NCBI GenBank assembly: GCA_963082975.1
Contig: OY720348.1
Location: 17,599,146 to 17,663,145, forward strand
DNA length: 64,000 nucleotides
DNA from: Labia minor
Lineage: Eukaryota > Arthropoda > Insecta > Dermaptera > Spongiphoridae
Direction: 5' to 3'
Position numbers and translations under genes: made by a program. The notes beneath the pieces are model-generated. The model searched no databases. It worked only from the letters and a program-made list of their open reading frames with translations, and was not told the DNA's origin. This document shows positions 45,460 through 57,819 of this stretch, piece after piece; the stretch's first letter is position 1; each line of letters starts with the position of its first letter.

Positions 45460-46556
45460 TTTTGCTATAATAATAGGGAATGTTAAATATTATAAATAAA
45501 ATAAATAACATTTCATTTGTTAGCTAATGTGAAAGGATAATGATGTGTGTAGAGGTTAATAATTGATATGTTAATATAATACCATTGACATTAAAATGAA
45601 TCGAAAATTCTCCATACGCTCACTCCTTCATACATCAGAAGATAAGCGCCTCTTCCTTCTATTAATAATAATAATTATTCATATATTATAATAGATATGG
45701 ATATTAAAATATTTTTATTTAGTCATTTTTCAATTATTTTGTTTAATTGATTTTCAAAATATTAATGCGATATAGTTAGAACTCTGAAAAGTTATTTTTG
45801 GTTAATTCTGGGACTATTGTTCAGATTTTATTTTTTATTTTTTAAGAGTAATTTATTTCAATAATTGTTTTAATTTTTATAATATAAAATTGAAATAATA
45901 AAATATTAATATATTATAAAAGTAATTTTCAAATAATAATAATTATAAAATACTTATAATAAAATTTAAACAGTTTACTGGAGGCATTATGTATTGGAAA
46001 CATTATTGACATGATTATTATTCTCCCGAGGGCATCAATATTATATATATATATATATGTATGTATATCGGTTTTTGAAAATTCTCCATAGAATGACAGT
46101 GATACGATTTACTGAAAATGATCTTTTATTCTGACACAAACGAATATTTGATTAAAAACTTAAATACAAATATATATATATATATATATATATATTGAAT
46201 GTATATATGTATACTATATATAAATGTAAAGTTTAGTATAAAAAATTTCATTTCCAGTTAAATGAAAAATAAATAAATATCTTTTTTTCGTTCGTGATAA
46301 TGGAGCTGTCCGGAATGAATGATTAAAACAATTAAATACTGTTTGGATTTGTCTTCTTTTTTTTACTCCTAAAAAAAGAACGATAGGAGGGTTAGGGGAA
46401 TGAAAGGGTAAAAAGGGAATGACAATGTGTTGATTACTAAATTCGATCTATCGATAGACAATTTATTGAGAAAAAATTGATAATTTTATTTTAAATTAAT
46501 TCTTATTGGATTTTTAAAGATATTTATGAAATGTTAGTTTATTTTTTTTTAACATT
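45460..46556. other. Unassigned AT-rich region
   Basis: TA runs at about 46040-46058 and 46170-46194. No genes or recognised repeats. Confidence 0.5.
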
Positions 46557-46557
46557 T

Positions 46558-47454
46558 TTACTATCTCGCCAGAGATAGTATTGCGATCACGAAAATTTTC
46601 GATGTCAAGATTTTAATGTTTGGTTACGTTTTGAGGGGTCCTGAGTCATTTTCACTAAGGTTGAGAAAAATGTCTGTGTGTGTATGTGTGTATGTAGACA
46701 AGATTACGCAACAACCGTCTGAGCTAGAATAATGAAATTTGCTATAAGGGCATTATTCAAAATTCGTAGTTTTCTACCAACTTTCGAAAAATGTAGGTCA
46801 ACCGGAAGAGGGTCATTACCTACCACGTTTTGATTTTTTTTTCCTCTAAACCAGTGATTCTCAACCTTTTTTTTTACCGCGGCACACTTTTAACAGTTTA
46901 AAAATTTGGCGGCACACAAAGAAAAAGATAAGTGTAAAAGTTTACCATATTGAAAAAAACAATACCTCCCTTACGGTCGGTAAAAAAGTGGTGCAAAAAC
47001 GGTTTTTTTTATCGAACCAAATTGAAAGAATTTAGAAAAAAAGTCGGAAATGTTTAAGAGCCTCATAATCTTGCGGCACAATTTTGAAAATCTCGCGACA
47101 CGCTAAAGTGCCGCGGCACAGTGGTTGAGAATCACTGCCATAAACTGACCGTAAAAATAAAGTTATATGTTTGATAGTTTTTCACATAATTAAAAATTTT
47201 ATAAAACTGCTATATATAGAATTTCAGCTTGATTGAATTGCTGAAAGTACCGGAATCAATTATTTAACACTGCAAATAACGCGCCAGCACGTGACGTGGT
47301 GCCATCAACAAAGAGTCAATCACGCGCTGGTTTAATAAATATTATTTATTAATTTTAATTTATAATATTAAATTAAATTTAAATATAATATATGTGTTAA
47401 TTAATCCAATTCAAATTGCGAGATTGCCGAGTGGAGACACTCCAGCTTATTTAA
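46558..47454 (+). mobile_element. HINE family A copy 17, split by a hAT element
   Basis: Both ends are intact (CTATCTCGCCAGAGATAG; 3' GAGTGGAGACACTC with an altered inverted repeat GAGATTGCCG). The hAT at 46852-47137 interrupts the CCTCTAAACTGACC block. Confidence 0.9.
46852..47137. mobile_element. hAT-type MITE nested in HINE A
   Basis: Terminal repeats CAGTGATTCTCAACC and GGTTGAGAATCACTG are perfect over 15 bp. Flanking 8-mers CTCTAAAC and CCATAAAC match at 6 of 8. ACCGCGGCACAC and GTGCCGCGGCAC extend the end similarity. The interior (46960-46985) carries an inverted scrap of the family B 5' end (AATACCTCCCTTACGGTCGG). Confidence 0.9.
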
Positions 47455-47455
47455 T

Positions 47456-47966
47456 CTATGTTAATTGTTGATCAATTATTGATGCAAAAAATTACAATAT
47501 TCCTAAAAAGTCACAAAAAATTTTAAATCTATTATTATTTTAATACTCTCCATATGATGAAATATAAAGATATGTAATATATTTGATTATACAAAATTAA
47601 TTCTAACCAATGTGGATTTTATTTAATTTATTTAACTATAAAATTGGATTTTTTTGAAATTAAAAATAAATTAAGTTATTATCATTGGAATATAGAAAGC
47701 GGCTGAAAAATGGGTGGAGGGGAGTGCAATCTCTCAGTCGTATCATTAAATATCTACCATCATGGGTGTCCAAACATTTCGCCCCAAGGGCTGGATTGCA
47801 AAGTGCGGCGGGCCACATGAATATGTGAACTGAACAATTTCTTTATGATATTTAAATTTTTTTTTTTTTGTAACAGTACATTACAAATACACTAATATCT
47901 CAATTACTGTATAACTATATATTTTTCTACTAAATTTATAAATTATTATTTTTTTAATCCTTTTTA
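47456..47966. other. AT-rich DNA with possible hAT end
   Basis: CATGGGTGTCCAAACATTTC at 47761, followed by GCGGGCCACA, resembles a hAT left end. Related GCGGACCGG sequence at 48367 may be its other side, split by family B. Not proven. Confidence 0.35.
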
Positions 47967-48320
47967 CCGACTGACGAGAGTAAGTAGGTATTGTTTTCAC
48001 AACAAATTTCACATGAGGAGATATTCTACATATCTCCACGAATCATGCACTTTGTATTAGTTTTACCCTCGGGAAAAATCATCTTCGTTAGTTTTTTCTT
48101 AATTTAAAATTATATGATGTCACCCAGGCCTTCATAACCTCACAGCCAGCGCCTCAATATATATTATAAATAAAATAAAATTAAAAATATTTATGTTCTA
48201 TCCATATCTGTTTTTTATTGCATTAACAGATACATTTAAATTATTTGAAATTGTTTCTGTAGCTGAAAATTAATTTATTTCAAACTGTCGATCGGTTCTG
48301 TGCCTGGCAAACTTATTTTT
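47967..48320 (+). mobile_element. HINE family B, internally deleted
   Basis: 5' ACCGACTGACGAGAG is joined directly to the second CACATGAGGAGAT block, so the microsatellite core is missing. The 3' end is decayed (CTGTCGATCGGTTCTG, TGCCTGGCAAACTTATT). Confidence 0.75.
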
Positions 48321-48429
48321 ATCATGTTTGGGGTATACATAAAACAATATTTTCCAAAAACTCGTCGCGGACCGGATTTCAGAAGCAATATACTATTAAA
48401 TTTTGTATTGTTTTCTCATTTGATAATAA

Positions 48430-48530
48430 ATAACAACACTGAACTGTGAACTTCTGAAGAGGGATTTAACCAAGGACCGAAACGTTGACCTTTAGTAAAA
48501 ACGAAGATAAATGCATATTATTTCTTACCA
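48430..48530 (+). other. Hammerhead-type motif, Penelope-like
   Basis: CTGAAGAGGG (48453) and, after a short insert, GGACCGAAACGTTGACC (48474-48490). This is the best match in the window to the CTGANGA...GAAAC core layout. No associated protein. Confidence 0.4.
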
Positions 48531-48738
48531 TCATCTCTAAATGACTGCTGCTTATTTCCCTTTCTCTAAAACAATTATAAATTTTTAAATAACATTTATA
48601 TAATTATAATCTATTGGTATATAATACAATACAAACTGTATAAAGTAGGGAATAATCTAAATCTAAAAAAATAAATATATTTTCTATGAATTTATTTCTT
48701 TTAGAATATTAAAATTAATTGATTTTTTTTTGTTTTTC

Positions 48739-49060
48739 AGAAACATTGGATGGATTGGAAGACCAAGGACGCAGTGGGTGGATAATGTAGGAAGGGACGT
48801 GAGAAAAATGGGAGAGGTTAGGGATTTGAGGGTTGTGGCTCAGATTAGGGATATTTGGAGAAGTATGGTTACTGCGGCCAAGAACTTTCCAGTTCCGTAG
48901 AGTCACAGAGATAGATAAATGGAGTAAAGTTGAACGAAGTATATATATCGTTATTCACTTATTTATATCAAAAATATATTGTTGGGGAAACGGATTGGGA
49001 AACGTCCGCTTGGAAGACCAAGGACGCGGTGGGCTGAAAAAGTAAGAAGTACGTAAAAGA
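48739..49060 (+). pseudogene. LINE 3' end plus partial second unit (plus strand)
   Basis: It encodes GRPRTQWVDNVGRDVRKMGE, then FPVP and a stop before the GATAGATA tail (48910). The linker with ATATATTGTTGGGGAAACGG and a second truncated GRPRTRWAEK start follow. This is the array unit of 43 kb in the other orientation. Confidence 0.75.
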
Positions 49061-49074
49061 GATGGGAGAAAGTA

Positions 49075-49212
49075 GTTTAAAAAAAATTGAGAAACGTTGG
49101 ACGAAGTGTAAAGAGCTCAAAGGAGACTACGTTGAAAAATAAAATAATTTTTTTAACCAAAAACCTGGGCTTCATTCAAAAAGTCACGAACTTATTGACC
49201 TGCCCTCGTATA
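49075..49212 (+). mobile_element. Mariner right-end fragment M3
   Basis: It runs from GAGAAACGTTGGACGAAGTG to the terminal repeat ACTTATTGACCTGCCCTCGT (49191-49210). It is fused directly to the truncated LINE unit on its left. Confidence 0.75.
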
Positions 49213-49214
49213 TA

Positions 49215-49293
49215 CAGTGACGAAAATATCTAAACCCCATGGGGGCAACAGGGCCATCATGGCGATAACATTTTCCGTCACTATAATTACAAT
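49215..49293. mobile_element. Very small inverted-repeat element
   Basis: CAGTGACGAAAAT and ATTTTCCGTCACT face each other about 55 bp apart, with TATA outside. Possibly a deleted TA-inserting MITE. Confidence 0.35.
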
Positions 49294-49308
49294 AAATTGA
49301 ACAAATAT

Positions 49309-49910
49309 TTTTACTATCTCGCCAGAGATAGTATTGCGATCACGAAAATTTTCGATGTCGAGATTTTGATGTTTTTATACGTTTTGAAGGTCCCTGAATA
49401 ATTTTCACTAAGGTTGAGAAAAATGTCTGTATGTATGTATGTATGTAAACAAGATTACGCAAAAGCGGTTTGAGGTAGAATCATGAAATTTGATATACAT
49501 GCATTATTCAAAATTCGTAGTTTTCTATCAACTTTTGAGAAATGTAGTTCAACCGGAAGAGGGTCATTACCTTTGATTACGTTTTGATTTTTTTCCTCTA
49601 AAGTGACCGTAAAAATTAAGATATATGTATGATAGAGTATTTCATCTGATTAAAAATTGTATAAAACTGCTATATATAGAATTTCAGCTTGATTGAATTG
49701 CTGAAAGTACCGGAATTAATTTTTTAACACTGCAAATCACGCGCTTACACGTGACGTGGTACCCTTAACAAAGGGCCAAACATGCGCTGGTTTAATAAAT
49801 AATTAATTAATTTTAATTTATAATTTATAATTAATTAAATTTAATTTAAATATAATATATGTTATTTAATCCAATTCAAATTGCGAGATAGTTGAGTGGA
49901 GACACTCCAG
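49309..49910 (+). mobile_element. HINE family A copy 18
   Basis: One of the most complete copies: CTATCTCGCCAGAGATAG at the start, CGAAAATTTTCG palindrome, GTAT core, CACGTGACGTGG block, inverted repeat and GAGTGGAGACACTC at the end. Confidence 0.9.
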
Positions 49911-49911
49911 C

Positions 49912-50380
49912 TTATTTTTAATGTTGAAATCACCCTGAGGATATATAAAACTCAAAATTAATTTTTTTAATTCTTCAAATTGGTTCAATTTAATTCTCAA
50001 ATGTATGTATCTAATATATTTTTTTCTGTAATTAGTCTTTCAACATGCTCACCAATGTCATCCACATCATCCGATGTGGGAGTATAAACCTGAATCAAGT
50101 TTAAATTGAAAGATTTGGAATTCAATTTTACAGTCATGATTGAAATGAATCGAATTGTAATCCTGTGTGTGGATAGAGATAAATATTTTTTTTTATTTAT
50201 TTTAAAGGTTACCCCTTCATTTGATTGGTAGTAGTGGGGAAGACTGCATTATTTCAATATTAAGTTGTCTTCTAAATCTAAAATTATCATTAACTTGGTT
50301 GATAAGTTAAATACTAATTTTTCATAAAAATAAATAAAAATACTAGAATTTTTTTTTATTTATATACTATATTACATAGT
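49912..50380. other. Unassigned AT-rich DNA
   Basis: No recognised feature. Confidence 0.5.
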
Positions 50381-50384
50381 ACCT

Positions 50385-50640
50385 GGGATACCGAGCTGTC
50401 GCTTGACCCTTTAAAAAATATTGATATACAATTCTTTAATTATTAATTACAATTATTAAATGTCACATCATTGCAACAATCTGATTAAAATGAGTGGAAC
50501 TTGGGGTCCTCAATAATGATACGTGGTTCACCGAGCCACCACTCGGTCAATAAAAAAAATGATTCTTTATTACCGGGTTTGGCTGGTAATATTAATACCT
50601 GATTCACCGAGTCACCGTTCCAATAATTTAAAGAACTTAA
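50385..50640. repeat. Dispersed repeat R3, copy 3
   Basis: It contains ACCTGGGATACCGAGCTGTC with CCCTTTAAAAAATATTGATA. After about 55 bp of other DNA come two more CACCGAG-containing segments, one shared with 7940-7985 (TTTGGCTGGTAATATTAATA). Confidence 0.6.
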
Positions 50641-51039
50641 ATGACTAATAAAACATATACTCCTTAAACGTATGTATTAATGCACTGAAAGACTGAAAAG
50701 TAGACATGTTGATATAAAATATATATATTTTCGCAAATTTGATTTATTTATATCTATATATAGATATAAAAAGGTTTTTTCTGCACATTGCTGTGAATTT
50801 AAAATTTTTTCATATCATTTTCATTACCTCTAGAATCCAAGAGTGACTTTAGAATTTTTCATGACTATCTCTCTGGTCAAAATTGGCTGAACCGATTTCG
50901 AGGAAATTACACATACCTATATTTTTTCGATATATATTTAATAACCACAGAAATTAAGTCTTCCTGTCGGGAAATTTTGACGATATAGATTCAAAATTGT
51001 ACAGATTATTTGCGGAGGCGTTGAATGACGAAATTGGAT

Positions 51040-51325
51040 GTTGTGAAACAATTTCAAATAATTTAAATGTATCTATTAATGCAAATAAAAAACAAATATG
51101 GATATAATATAAATATTTTTAATTTTATTTTAAGAATAGATATATCTTAGAAGCGCTGACTGACGTCATTTGTGACGTTATATCTATTTAAATTAAAAAA
51201 ACTAATGAAGATGATTTTTCCCAGAGATGTGATAAATAAAACTCGATTTTTCTTTATAAATACTATTTATGGTGTGAATTTCAAAAAATCGATCTAGCGG
51301 TTTATGAAAACCCATTTACATATAT
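51040..51325 (-). mobile_element. HINE family B-related 3' half
   Basis: Reads backwards through the GAAACAATTTCAAATAATTT, AATATGGATATAAT, TGACGTCA and AACTAATGAAGATGATTTTT blocks of family B. It then enters the TTTATAAATACTATTTATGG segment. 50770-51040 has GGCTGAACCGATTTCGAGGA, a diverged core block. Confidence 0.6.
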
Positions 51326-51334
51326 ATATATATA

Positions 51335-52061
51335 CAATTTTACCAAGCATACTAATCTTATTAGATATGTAAGTTGATCCAATATAACAAAAATATCAAA
51401 TTTAAATGAGGTGAATGTATTTCTGTAAATGAAAGCCATACAACAACTCATGGCATATATTTTTTTCCCTAACAAGGTCGTTATCTATTACAAGTGCCCT
51501 TTCTCTTTCTCAGAATAGATTTGCAGTCATTTTTCAAAAAAGTGTTCTTTGCACGTTTTCGTTGACACAATGAATCTCGAATGCCGCTGCCTCATTTAAT
51601 ATCCATTTCCTTCTTTCCTCTGGATCAAATATCCTATAAAATTAATCTCCGTTGTGAAGACGGCTTGATCCTATTTTCGAATAAACTACCAGTCAATTTG
51701 GACAATGAATTATGATTAGACTCTTCATAATGGAAGGAATTTATTTACTAATTCTATTTAATAACAATATAATTATATGATATGTAATTAGAGATTGAGA
51801 ATTAAAAAAAAAAAAATTAAAAGATAAAATAATTGGGTGTTTGTTACAAAAGCGGTGAAAAAAACTAGGGCAACTGAGAGGTCAATTTCAAACTCACCCC
51901 TAATAGATCCCATTAAAATTGATTGTATCACAAGGCGACTTGTAAATTCAATTTATCGCTAAACATTCCTTTATAGAATTATTCTACTTAATTAACCACT
52001 AAAGTTTGTTTTACCAATCGTAAAATATATAGAATTATTTTAATTTAGATTAATGTAATTT

Positions 52062-52096
<35 letters not shown>

Positions 52097-52190
52097 ATAT
52101 ATATTATACTACAATAGTACAACAGCACGATGAAATAATATATGCAATTTTCATTATGTTATGTAATGAATAGAAAAATATCAATATATA
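51335..52190. other. Unassigned region
   Basis: 51470-51720 is moderately complex but has no recognised coding signal. (TA)n at about 52064-52092. Confidence 0.45.
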
Positions 52191-52194
52191 TTAT

Positions 52195-52765
52195 AACTTG
52201 AAAGTTTTTGATCACAGCAACAACATTCCTTCGACCATCCCAATCCTGAGATACCTCCATTCAACTCTTATTCTTTCTCAATCTCTCTTCACCCCCTCGT
52301 TATATTTTCTACTCTCCGGGTTCTTGTTTTTTTTTCAAAAAAACGATTCTCTCTTATCTTTTTTCATCTATTCTACACAGCTGTCCTGCCCTTCACCACC
52401 TACTCGCTAACCTTAACAATGTTTGGAGATGCATAGAAATGTTGCAATCCCTATGCAGTCTCCGCTATTTACCATATATTTCATCCCTCTCCAGTTCAAA
52501 AAATGCTATTTTTCAAATATAATGAATCTATTTTCGCTCTCCTAAATCATACACCAGAATACATAACATATTGTAAATATAATATAATCTCTCTCTCTCT
52601 CTCTCTGTGGCTCTACGGAACTTGAAAGTTCTTGGTCGTAACAACCACATTTGTTCAAGTATTCCTATCTTGAGCCACAACCATCCATTCCCTACCCTCT
52701 CCCATCTCTCTCACGGTTTTCCAAAAGGACGTTTTCCAATCGGTCTCCTTACCAATATATTTTTC
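52195..52765 (-). pseudogene. Two LINE 3' ends, degenerate
   Basis: A decayed copy (52198-52560) with TTGAAAGTTTTTGATC...GCAACAAC is followed by a clearer one (52590-52765): CTCTCTGTGGCTCTACGGAA, GGTCGTAACAACCACATTTG, then CCAATCGGTCTCC. Both are minus strand. No intact frame. Confidence 0.6.
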
Positions 52766-52845
52766 GTAAATATAATATAATAACTGAAAATTTTAAAGTA
52801 TACTTTATCTCTTACATAAATTAAATATTAAAATTTCATTTTTTT

Positions 52846-53424
52846 TACCAGAAATAGTATTGCGATCACGAAAATTTTCGATGACGAGATTTTGATGTTT
52901 ATATACGTTTTGAAGGTCCCTGAGTCATTTTTACTAAGGTTGAGAAAAATGTCTGTGTATGTGTGTGTTTGTATGTAGACAAGATTACGCAAAAACGGTT
53001 TGACCTAGAATAATCAAATTTTGCAAACGGGTATTATTCAAAATTCGTAGTTTTCTATCAACTTTTGAGGAATGTAGCTCATTCGGAAGAGGACAATTAA
53101 CTACCACTTTTACATTTTTTTCTCTAAACTGACCGTAAAAATAAAGATATATGTTTGATAGTTTATCACAGGATTAAAAATTGTATAAAACTGCTAGATA
53201 TAGAATTTCAGCTTGATTGAATTGGTGAAAGTACCGGAATTAATTTTTTAACACTGCAAATCACGCCCCAGCACGTGACATTGTACCATCAACAAAGAGC
53301 CAAACACGCGGTGGTTTAATAAATATTATTTATTTATTTTAATTTATAATTTATAATTAATTAAATTTAATTTAAATATAATATATGTGTTAATTAATCC
53401 AATTCAAAGTGGAGACACTCCAGA
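52846..53424 (+). mobile_element. HINE family A copy 19
   Basis: It begins at ACCAGAAATAGTATTGCG, with the first hairpin arm missing, after ~120 bp (52725-52845) shared with 22768-22888. The 3' end is shortened: AATTCAAAGTGGAGACACTC lacks GCGAGATAGTC. Confidence 0.85.
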
Positions 53425-53429
53425 TTTTT

Positions 53430-54386
53430 ATTTTGTACTTTATTAATTTATTTTTTTTATGGTTTGAAATTATTTTTATTTTACTTTAAATAATATCTAT
53501 GTATAGTATTTTATATAAAATTATCTTATCATAAAAAATAATAATGAATGTTTCTATCTATTTATTTATTATAAATATTTCAATATTTTAGTGATATTGA
53601 TCTTGAATTAAAAAAAAAAAATGTTTAAACATTTTTTAAAAAAATGTAATTATTCCTTGAATGATATCATAAGGACGTTTTTCATAATATGTATTTTTAA
53701 GGGAAAGTAAAAGAAATGTGAAATATTACCAATTTTGCTATTCCAATCGTGTAACGTATGTCTATGGAAGATTGATTGGTCAGGCTTAACAGGGACTTCG
53801 GAAGAAATTGCACCCCTTTATCTGTGTTTGGAATAGAAACGATAGAAAGGATCTATTCATACTGGTTAGCAAAAGAATTGTTAACCCCAAACCAAATCAT
53901 CAATTATATAATTTATAAATAACGACTGGTGTTTATTTAGTAAATTGTTGAAGAAAGGGAGATTTTCTTTTCTTTACAAAACACTAATATAAATTGAGAT
54001 TAATGTTTATTAATTTCAAATGTTTTAAAACTAAATTCTATTAAATATATCATTAAAATCTAACAAATATTCTAAATTTCAAAAAGATAGAGAGACAAGT
54101 AGTTATTTTTTAATGAATGATCTTGTTTAGTGGACATCAAGTTAGAAGTTCTTCGGATAATGAGCTGTAACTTCTGTCTCGGTTTACGAACAAATTTTCG
54201 GGTTCCGAGATTCAAGTTCATAGTTCAATGTGGTTACAACTAAAACAGTTTGAAAAAGAAGCTATTTCACTTAAATTATGACACATAATCACAAAAAAAA
54301 TCCCTCTTAAAATATTCTCTTGAAAATGGAGTCAAAATTGCCTGGAAACGTCGAAAATCATATCTCACAATTAAATATTTATAGAT
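53430..54386. other. AT-rich DNA with a Penelope-like motif
   Basis: CTTGAAAATGGAG and CCTGGAAACGTCG at 54318-54352 repeat the hammerhead-type layout seen at 28.7 kb. The rest is unassigned. Confidence 0.4.
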
Positions 54387-54920
54387 ACGGGGACAAGGCA
54401 ATAAGTTCATGACTTTTTGAATTTTCCGTTTCTTGAATGAAATGACAACACTGCTCCTGTGAGCAGGAAACCATCAGCTGAGTTCTGTCGAAATTGGAAC
54501 CAGCTGAGTTTTCTAGTTTTTGTTTGACATCCATTAATAGCAGACAACCTCGTGATTTGAGAACAAAATGGAAACAAGTAAATTTCCATGAAAATTCATG
54601 AATTGGGATACGAATTGCCCCCTTATCCGCCATATTCACCGGATTTAGCCCCGAGTGACTATTTCTTGTTTCAAAACCTGAAGAAATGGCTTTGCGGAAA
54701 GAGATTTGACTCCAACGATGAAATTGTTTCATCATTTCACAAACAACATTTTGATGTCTTCAACAAATCTTATTTATTGAAAGGAATAAAAAAAAATTGG
54801 AGAAACCTTGGACGAAGTGTATAGAGCTCAAAGGAGACTACGTTAAAAAAATAAAATAATTTTTTTATCAAAAAACCAGTGGTTCATTCAAAAGGTCACA
54901 GACTTATTGACCTCCCAAAA
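54387..54920. mobile_element. Deleted mariner M4
   Basis: Left end ACGGGGACAAGGCAATAAGT; right end ACTTATTGACC at 54901-54911, truncated before CTGCCCTCGT. The interior encodes the transposase C-terminus. Confidence 0.8.
54588..54824 (+). pseudogene. Mariner transposase C-terminal fragment
   Basis: MKIHELGYELPPYPP continues to YSPDLAPSDYFLFQNLKKWL, with the third catalytic Asp in the SDYFLF block. KKNWRNLGRSV precedes the stop, which truncates the usual tail. The N-terminal half is missing. Confidence 0.85.
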
Positions 54921-55090
54921 ACTTCATCAACACCGGAAATCATCGGAAAAATAAAAGATATAGTATTGGAAAACCGTCGACAGACTGAAAGAGATTTAAC
55001 AGAGGTTTTAAGCATTTCATTGGGCACAGTGAGCAATACTTTGAGTGTTTGCGCGTTAAGTTCCGCGAACTTATTGAACAACCTATTTCA
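54912..55090 (+). pseudogene. Mariner transposase N-terminal HTH fragment
   Basis: PKTSSTPEIIGKIKDIVLEN, then RRQTERDLTEVLSISLGTVS, is the second helix-turn-helix region of mariner transposases (RP.TS.TPE...R..T..E......S.G.V). It abuts the truncated end of M4 and decays after SNTLS. Confidence 0.75.
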
Positions 55091-55109
55091 TAAAAAAATA
55101 ATTTAACTG

Positions 55110-55660
55110 CTTCCCCTTGATTTATAAATCAATTTTACTCCTTTTTTTCATTATTCATACGATAAAAATTTAAATATAATTCTCTATCAATAAACGATTT
55201 AATCTCAAAGGGGTTGATTTAAACAAATTGTGACGAAGAAAAAATAATAGTTCAGGCTAAATTTTCAAATGATGTCATCTCCAGATAGAAGCAGATTTCA
55301 ATGCTTACTTTCTTTACTATTGAATATTTTATTAATATTTTTTTATTAATTTATTTCACATTTAAATGTCAATTAAGACTTTATGAATATTACATTAAAA
55401 TATATTATATACAGAATATCATTTTATTTATACAATTAATTGGATAATAATAATAAAATCAATTCTTACAAGGAAAATTAAAAATACACATTTATCCATA
55501 TTTTTTTTAATTGATGTATTAATAAATGCCACCTTATTTGGAGAGTTGTGGTATCCTCTTCTCTCCCACATCACACTTCCTACAAATGATTAGAGTCCTT
55601 AAAATATTATCCCATCTCCTATAATTTTTATAATTTATAAAATAATTATTTATAATGTAA
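55110..55660. other. Unassigned AT-rich DNA
   Basis: No recognised feature. Confidence 0.5.
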
Positions 55661-55663
55661 TTT

Positions 55664-56229
55664 TTACTATCTCGTCAGAGATAATAGTGCGATCACGAAA
55701 ATTTTTGATGTCGAGATTTTAATGTTTTTATACGTTGTGAAGGTCCTTGAGTCATTTTCGCTAAGGTTGAGAAAAATGTCTGTGTATGTGTGTGTTTGTA
55801 TGTAGACAAGATTTGAACGGTTTGAGATAGAATGAAATTTGGTACACGGGCATTATTCAAAATTCGTAGTTTTCTATTAACTTTTGAGAAATTTCCTCTA
55901 AATTGACCGTAAAAATAAAGATTTATGTTTGATAGTTTTTCACAGGATTAAAAATTGTATAAAACTGCTATACATATATAGAATTTTCGCTTGATTGAAT
56001 CGCTGAAAATACCGAAATTATTTTTTTAAATTTTTTAACACTTTAACTGCCAATCACGGACCAGCACGTGACGTGGTCTCATCAACAAAGAGCCAAACAC
56101 GCGCTGGTTTAATAATTATTATTTATTAATTTTAATTTATAATTTAATTAATTAAATTTAATTTAAATATAATATATATTAATTAATCCAATTCAAATTT
56201 GCGAGACAATTGAGCGGAGACTCTCCAGA
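55664..56229 (+). mobile_element. HINE family A copy 20
   Basis: 5' ACTATCTCGTCAGAGATAA; lacks the GTAGCTCA...GGTCATTACC segment. The 3' inverted repeat and hairpin have mutated (GCGAGACAATTGAGCGGAGA). Confidence 0.85.
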
Positions 56230-56324
56230 TTTTTTCTATTTAATAATAAAATATATAATAAGAACCTTAAAGTGCTTTTGTTTTTCAATCATATTAATAG
56301 CATTTAAAAGCTAAAACCTATCCC

Positions 56325-56562
56325 AACTTTTGAAAAGCTCATCCGGAAGAGGGTCATTACCTACCTCGTTTTCATTTTTTTTCTGCCAATTACGCACCAG
56401 CACGTGACGTTGTGCCATCAACAAAGAGCTAAACACGCGCTGGTTAAATAAATATTATTTATTAATTTTAATTTATAATTTATAATAAATTAAATTTAGT
56501 TTACATATATTATATGTGTTTAATTCAAATTTGCGAGAATGTTGAGTGAAGACACTCCAGAT
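56325..56562 (+). mobile_element. HINE family A copy 21, 5'-truncated
   Basis: It begins at CTTTTGAAAAGCTCATCCGG and, with an internal deletion, reaches the 3' end (GCGAGAATGTTGAGTGAAGA). Eight bases separate it from a family B 5' end. Confidence 0.8.
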
Positions 56563-56570
56563 CTTTTTTT

Positions 56571-57193
56571 ACCGACCGACGATAGTAAAGGAGGTATTGT
56601 TTTCACACCAAATTTCACATGTGGAGATTTTTACATATCTCCACGAATCATGCATTTTCTTAACAGAAAAAAGTATTTTTAGCATGATGTCTGTCCGTCC
56701 GTCCGTCTGTCCTTATAGATGTGTACAGCCTAAACGGCTGAACGGATTTCGATGAAATTTGGTATATTTACTTAATGCATCAGTGGGATGAATTGATCAA
56801 CTTTTGGTGCAAATCCGGAAACCGGAAGTGGTAGTATTAGCGATCGACGATAGGAAGGGAAGGGTTATTTTCACACCAAATTTCACATGAGGAGATTTTT
56901 TTATATATCACCACGAATCATGCACTTTGTATTGGTTTTATCCTCGAGAAAAATCATATTTATTAGTTTTTTCTTGATTTAAAATTATATGACGTCATCC
57001 AGCCATTCATGGTCTTGCATATATATTATAAATAAAATAAAATTAAAAATGTTTATATTTATTATTTATGTATACATATCTGTTTTTTATTACATTAATA
57101 GATATATTAAAATTATTTGAAATTGTTTCTGTAGCTGGAAATTAATTTACTTCAAACCGTCGGTCGGTTCGGACCTGGCCACAGGTCAACTTA
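56571..57193 (+). mobile_element. HINE family B copy 5 (full length)
   Basis: 5' ACCGACCGACG; GTCCGTCC core at about 56694-56712; 3' inverted repeat CGTCGGTCGGT (57158-57168) and hairpin GACCTG-GCCA-CAGGTC (57172-57187). Only one CRE-like site remains (56990). Confidence 0.9.
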
Positions 57194-57194
57194 T

Positions 57195-57818
57195 CTTTAA
57201 AGGACTTGTTGCGGTCAATTATAGACCATACAAACCGTTTTGTGCTCCATTTTTCTTAATGTATGATACAAGTAATATTATAAATGTTTTTTTTTTCAAG
57301 AAGGTATTTTATTTATATATTTTATGTTATTTTTTATATTTTTACCCTTTTATGATCGGAAAGCATCGTAAACGGAAGGGTTATCTTTTTTTAAAAGGGT
57401 TTTCCATAAATTGAGAAATCGTAACAAACCCAATGAATTGCCATAAGTTCTATTTTATTATTATGAAGATTCGAATTTATGAATCTATCGACGAAATGGC
57501 CATTAAAAATACCAACCACTCAAGAGATTAATTATACTAACCAAACCTTTATATAATAAACAAATAAATAAGATCAAAACATCAATAAACATAAGTAAAA
57601 TGCATTTACAAAATTTCAACATCTCAAGGGTTAATAAAAAGATAATCAAAAATTAATAAACATTTCGCTCTGACTACAAATATTCATTTATAGGTTACAT
57701 AATTTTAAATATATGGTAGTAAACCGCCTTAAGAGAAATTTTCATAAAAAACACTATTATTCTGTAACAAAAGTGAGAATAAAAACAAAACAAGTGCTAA
57801 CCTATTGTATAACTATTC
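57195..57818. other. Unassigned AT-rich DNA
   Basis: No recognised repeat or gene. Confidence 0.5.
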
Positions 57819-57819
57819 T

